From positions 1 through 54,312 of the forward strand of contig CAYOLQ010000012.1 in assembly GCA_964404825.1 (NCBI GenBank): a DNA stretch of 54,312 nucleotides, written 5' to 3'. Below are positions 50,839 to 54,312 of this stretch, piece by piece; the first letter of the stretch is position 1, and each line of letters begins with the position of its first letter. Made by a program: the position numbers and the translations under genes. The stretch is from JACJXF01 sp964404825 (GTDB taxonomy: Bacteria; Bacteroidota; Bacteroidia; Bacteroidales; GCA-2748055). The notes beneath the pieces were generated by a model. That model made no database searches. It was not told where the DNA came from and saw only the letters and a program-made list of their open reading frames with translations.

Positions 50839-52731
50839 TCAACCTGATATTTCATCAATCTCAAGCCAGCGGTAGACTTTTTCATCAAGCAATTTTATAA
50901 TTTCTGCAATTCTTGAAGACATCTGCTGGAGCTTTTCATAATCATTTTCGTCGGAATTCAGAAGTTGCTCAAGTTGTGATTTTTCCTTTTCGAGCGATTC
51001 TATTTCAACCTCAAGCTTTTCATACTCCTGCTTTTCCTTGAAACTACGTTTTTTCCTATCGTCAGTGGTATTTTGTTTTACTTTTGCTTTTGAAGGTATT
51101 TCTGAATTAATGGATTTTTTATCAGTTTCTGCATCTCTTGCGGCAGCCAGCCTATATTCTGAATAGGTTCCGGTAAAATCGGATACTTTACCATCTCCCT
51201 CAAAAATAAATATATGGTCAACCAGCTTATCAAGAAAGTACCGGTCGTGTGTGGCAAGGATCAGACATCCCCCGAAACCGGAAAGAAAATCTTCAATTTT
51301 ATTCAGGGTATCTATATCCAGATCATTCGTAGGTTCGTCAAGAATAAGAAAGTTAGGATTTTTGATCAGTACAGTAAGCAGGTAAAGTCTGCGACGCTCT
51401 CCCCCGCTGAGTTTTGACACATAAGAATACTGCATTTCGGGAGGAAACATGAAATGTTGCAGAAACTGCGAGGCGGATAAGCTTTTACCATCATTCAGCA
51501 TAATAATTTCCGCAATATCCTTTACAACATCAATTACTCTTTTATCATCCTTAAGTATTATTCCATCCTGTTTATAATAACCAAAAACGATCGTTTCCCC
51601 GCTCTCAATTTTCCCGGAATCCGGCTTTTCAATACCAATCAGCAGGTTCAGGAAACTTGATTTGCCAACTCCGTTTTTTCCTATGATTCCAATTCGTTCA
51701 CCACGCAAAAAGGAATAACTGAAATTGTCGATGATTTTTATGCCAGGGTATGTTTTGGTGAGGTTTTTAAGTTCGAGAATTTTTCCCCCCATCCTGTTCA
51801 TCTTAATATCAAGCTTTAATTCCTGCTGCCTTTTACCACTGTTTGCTTTGTCTTTGGTTTCATAAAACGCATCAATTCGGGATTTTGACTTGGAAGTACG
51901 TGCTTTAGGCATTCGCCTGATCCATTCCAGCTCAGACTTCATAAGTTTTCCCGCCTTTTCAATTTCAGTATTCTCTGCAATTTCCCTCAAAGCCTTCTTC
52001 TCAAGGAAATAACTATAGTTTCCATGATGCATAAACAGCTTTTCGTTACTAATTTCGAGTATTTTATTGCATACACGGTCAAGAAAATAGCGATCATGAG
52101 TTACCATCAGAAAAGTAATTCCCGTTTGTTGAAGATACTTTTCAAGCCATTCTATCATATTGATATCCAGATGGTTTGTAGGCTCGTCGAGTAATAATAA
52201 CTCAGGACTATCAAGCAATAAAAGTGCAAGAGCGAGCCGTTTTTTCTGTCCGCCAGAAAGTGTGTTTACTCTTTGTTCCAGATTGGTAATGCTGAATCGG
52301 TCGAGAATCTGAATCATTCTTCTGTCATAATCCCATGCATGAAGGTGGTCCATTTTGGCTGTAGCAGAAGCAAGGGCCTTTTCAGTTTCAGGAGTATGCA
52401 AAGAGGACTGGTTTTCAGAAGCTATTGCGTATTCTCTTATAGCAGTAAGAATTTCTGAACCTGCTGTTTTAATGTACTCTGAAACAGAAACATCTATGTC
52501 AAGTAAAGGGTCTTGTTCCAGAAAACCCAGCCTGATTCCTTTACGAATGGCTACTTTACCTTCATCGGGATTATCTGTGCCGGCAAGAATCCGTAAAATA
52601 CTTGTTTTGCCAGCTCCGTTTGCAGCAACCATAGCCATTTTGTCGCCCTTGCTTAGTCCCAGATTAATTCCCCGGAAAAGCATCCTTTCTCCGTATGATT
52701 TTGATAAATTTTCAGCAGAAAGGAAGTTCAT
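50839..52731 (-). CDS. ABC-F family ATPase (Uup-like)
   Basis: 630 residues with two ABC cassettes and no membrane part. First: AANGAGKTSIL (Walker A, about 34-44), LSGGQKKRLALALLLL, LLLDEPTNHLD. Second: GKNGVGKSSFL, LSGGERRRLYLLTVL, LILDEPTNDLD. Between them lies the P-site tRNA interaction motif region (about 250-300; SKSRIDAFYE). A C-terminal coiled coil (about 565-625) supports Uup rather than EttA. These proteins act on ribosomes, or for Uup also on branched DNA. Confidence 0.9.
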   Translation of the reverse strand: MNFLSAENLSKSYGERMLFRGINLGLSKGDKMAMVAANGAGKTSILRILAGTDNPDEGKVAIRKGIRLGFLEQDPLLDIDVSVSEYIKTAGSEILTAIREYAIASENQSSLHTPETEKALASATAKMDHLHAWDYDRRMIQILDRFSITNLEQRVNTLSGGQKKRLALALLLLDSPELLLLDEPTNHLDINMIEWLEKYLQQTGITFLMVTHDRYFLDRVCNKILEISNEKLFMHHGNYSYFLEKKALREIAENTEIEKAGKLMKSELEWIRRMPKARTSKSKSRIDAFYETKDKANSGKRQQELKLDIKMNRMGGKILELKNLTKTYPGIKIIDNFSYSFLRGERIGIIGKNGVGKSSFLNLLIGIEKPDSGKIESGETIVFGYYKQDGIILKDDKRVIDVVKDIAEIIMLNDGKSLSASQFLQHFMFPPEMQYSYVSKLSGGERRRLYLLTVLIKNPNFLILDEPTNDLDIDTLNKIEDFLSGFGGCLILATHDRYFLDKLVDHIFIFEGDGKVSDFTGTYSEYRLAAARDAETDKKSINSEIPSKAKVKQNTTDDRKKRSFKEKQEYEKLEVEIESLEKEKSQLEQLLNSDENDYEKLQQMSSRIAEIIKLLDEKVYRWLEIDEISG

Positions 52732-52767
52732 AATACAAAATGATGGGTTAAAACTGATTTTGCAAAG

Positions 52768-53469
52768 TTATTGATTTTTGCTGATAATCCGGGGAAGATC
52801 GTGGTGGTAAAAATAAAGAGATATCTCGTTGTAAACATATTTCTCTGTTTTGTTTTTTCCGTTAAATGGGAAAAAGGCTTTGTTTGTATATTCCAGAATT
52901 TCTTTCCGACCGGCAAGAAAACCATGATTAAAAGCAGTACTTATAAATTTGATTTGATAGGGTTTATCATACGTAAAGACCTCAGGGTACATTATTTTAA
53001 GAACTTCAAACATGCAGTTGGCATAAACAATCTGGTATTCCAGGCTTTTAAGTCTTTCAATTCTTTTTCTGCGAATATCTTGCAGGGAGAAGTTATCAGA
53101 AAATATCAGGCTGTCGTATTTTGAAAGAATCCCGGGATGTCTGATTATCGTCTTTTCGAGATTCTCTATAAACGAGGGCTTCATCTGAAAATAACCGATT
53201 GAGAAATCAGCAGAACCGGAATAAACGTAAGCAAGCTCTAAGGATTTTGTTTCCAGAAAGTTACTGATTATTGAATACCTGATTGCTTCGGGGAAAAGGA
53301 CAGGGATAATAATTTCAGGATCGTTGTTCAGAGAATCCGAATATTCAATTATTAAATCAGAATTACGCGAAATAAAATCATATGCCCGCTTATAATCATC
53401 TGAAAATACAGCCCGGTAATCGACTGATTGGAAAAATAAAGGGAATATAAAGATTAAAAGGTTCTTCAC
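52768..53469 (-). CDS. Exported protein, possible lysozyme-fold (transglycosylase-like) enzyme
   Basis: 233 residues with a short signal (about 1-16). VLFPEAIRYSIISNFLETKSLELAYVY then GSADFSIGYFQMKPSFIE (about 86-104) resembles the SLT/lysozyme pattern: a Glu after a helix (E61), then the G-x-FQ-x-KP strand found in transglycosylases (GLMQLxP). ADFSIGYFQMKPSF is strongly patterned and suggests a conserved Bacteroidota family. The C-terminal half is helical (FISTAFNHGFLAGRKEILEY). I do not know a characterised member. Function as a peptidoglycan hydrolase is inference. Confidence 0.55.
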   Translation of the reverse strand: MKNLLIFIFPLFFQSVDYRAVFSDDYKRAYDFISRNSDLIIEYSDSLNNDPEIIIPVLFPEAIRYSIISNFLETKSLELAYVYSGSADFSIGYFQMKPSFIENLEKTIIRHPGILSKYDSLIFSDNFSLQDIRRKRIERLKSLEYQIVYANCMFEVLKIMYPEVFTYDKPYQIKFISTAFNHGFLAGRKEILEYTNKAFFPFNGKNKTEKYVYNEISLYFYHHDLPRIISKNQ

Positions 53470-53575
53470 TTTTATCGGGCAATTTTTTCGAAACAGGTAA
53501 TTATATTCTTATCAGGATTTTTCAATCAGGCATAAATATAATTCTAATGTATTTTATATTGATCCAAATAAAAAA

Positions 53576-54223
53576 CTATTTGAGCATGTCATTATATTTT
53601 ATTCTGAATTTTTCGAGTTTTGGTCGAATCACATAGGAACAGTATGCTTCATTCGGATTGTTTGCAAAATAGTCCTGATGGTATTTCTCAGCAACATAAA
53701 AGGCTGTAAACTCAACCAATTGAGTGACCACCGGTTTGTCATACACTGCCTTTTTTGTAAGTTCCTTCATAAACTGCTCCGCTATTGCTTTCTGTTTCAA
53801 ATTATGGTAAAGAATTACCGAACGGTACTGGGTTCCAATATCCGCTCCCTGTTTATTGAGGCTGGTGGGGTCATGGCTTACGAAAAAGATCTCAAGAATT
53901 TCGTTATAGGTAATAATCGTAGGATTAAACCTGACCTGAACTACCTCCGCGTGCCCGGTTGTTCCATTGCATACTTCGCGATAAGAGGGATTTTTAACAA
54001 AGCCGCCTGAATAACCTGACTCAACCGAGATAACGCCTTTTACACCTTCAAAAACAGCTTCCGTGCACCAGAAGCATCCACTCCCAAGAGTTGCAATTTC
54101 GTAATTCTGTTCTAATGTCATATTATCCGTTTTATTTTGATACGTTCCGGAAACAAGGGTCAATGTTACAATAAGCTCAAGAATAATTATCATTTCCTTT
54201 TGTCTAACCAGTTTATTTGACAT
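53576..54223 (-). CDS. msrA: Peptide-methionine (S)-S-oxide reductase MsrA, probably exported
   Basis: 215 residues. The MsrA domain starts at about 42: ATLGSGCFWCTEAVFEG with the catalytic Cys54 in GCFWC. Next come SGGFVKNPSYREVCNGTTGHAEVVQV, DPTSLNKQGADIGTQYRS and EKYHQDYF near the C-terminus. It reduces the S form of methionine sulfoxide. The N-terminal 30 residues include a hydrophobic run (MIIILELIVTLTLVSG, from residue 11), probably a signal or anchor. A start at Met35 (54121) would give a cytosolic form, so localisation is not certain. With msrB (24942) the organism has both stereospecific enzymes. Confidence 0.92.
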   Translation of the reverse strand: MSNKLVRQKEMIIILELIVTLTLVSGTYQNKTDNMTLEQNYEIATLGSGCFWCTEAVFEGVKGVISVESGYSGGFVKNPSYREVCNGTTGHAEVVQVRFNPTIITYNEILEIFFVSHDPTSLNKQGADIGTQYRSVILYHNLKQKAIAEQFMKELTKKAVYDKPVVTQLVEFTAFYVAEKYHQDYFANNPNEAYCSYVIRPKLEKFRIKYNDMLK

Positions 54224-54244
54224 TATAACAAAGCTCTGCAGAAT

Positions 54245-54275
54245 TTTGTTTAGCCTGATTTCTGAATTAACTTTG
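54245..54275 (+). promoter_or_regulatory. Outward-facing promoter at the right edge
   Basis: TTTG at 54245-54248, exactly 19 bp, then TAACTTTG at 54268-54275: perfect Bacteroidetes promoter on the plus strand. Its gene lies beyond the window. It is divergent from msrA. Confidence 0.65.
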
Positions 54276-54312
54276 TTTTGCCGGATAATCGCGGTTAGGT
54301 TTTAAAGCCAAA

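Overview
The window looks like chromosomal DNA of a Bacteroidota (Bacteroidetes) bacterium, probably near the Bacteroidales/Marinilabiliales type. Evidence: low to moderate GC; Bacteroidetes-style promoters with a TAnnTTTG -7 element (three show exact 19-bp spacing to a TTG/TTTG -33 element); secreted proteins ending in type IX secretion (T9SS) sorting domains; the Bacteroidetes-restricted DUF4295 gene in the order cinA-rpmB-rpmG-DUF4295-ftsY-rimO; many small lipoproteins; and Gfo/Idh/MocA oxidoreductases with twin-arginine signals. A run of exactly 100 Ns (9897-9996) flanked by the same 55 bp on both sides shows this is a scaffolded draft or metagenome assembly. The gap is probably two overlapping contigs that were not merged.

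Layout. 1-832 is an AT-rich regulatory stretch with iterated operator-like motifs upstream of an XRE regulator (833). pyrD follows (1433), then tRNA-Lys (2661), and then about 1 kb of decayed DNA holding a partial tRNA-Lys copy, short iterated repeats and an orphan T9SS sorting-domain fragment. 3736-8907 is a small polysaccharide cluster (secreted GH10 xylanase, S1 sulfatase, GH43-like enzyme) without SusC/SusD. 9050 is a secreted one-CXXCH protein. On the minus strand, 10083-14952 holds a Tat-exported oxidoreductase and a tightly packed set: arfB, methyltransferase, DUF4268, DnaQ/GIY-YIG nuclease. 15062-18577 has a 51-residue four-CxxC mini-protein, two small envelope proteins, mnmE and a MORN protein. 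18731-25439 is housekeeping (sucD, fabG, lipoprotein, M48 protease, acs, exported msrB). 25587-25739 has tRNA-Gly with a broken upstream copy carrying a perfect palindrome. 25792-30107 is cinA, ribosomal proteins, ftsY and rimO; clpC, gyrA, a TPR protein, a cold-shock protein and a DEFD-box helicase follow.

38937-45565 (minus) is the most unusual locus. It is a five-gene set: Tat-lipoprotein oxidoreductase, a membrane tetraheme NapC/NirT cytochrome fused to a SUMF1/FGE-like domain, a sugar isomerase/epimerase TIM barrel, an MFS transporter and a cytosolic Gfo/Idh oxidoreductase. It resembles the keto-sugar and inositol pathways of Bacteroidota, with an added possible link to the quinone pool through c-type hemes. 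The right end (45602-54223) carries a coiled-coil membrane protein, a CvfB-like S1 protein, an S41 protease, asnB, an ABC-F ATPase, a lysozyme-fold-like protein and exported msrA, plus a strong promoter pointing out of the window. All functional calls are from motif recognition; no searches were run.
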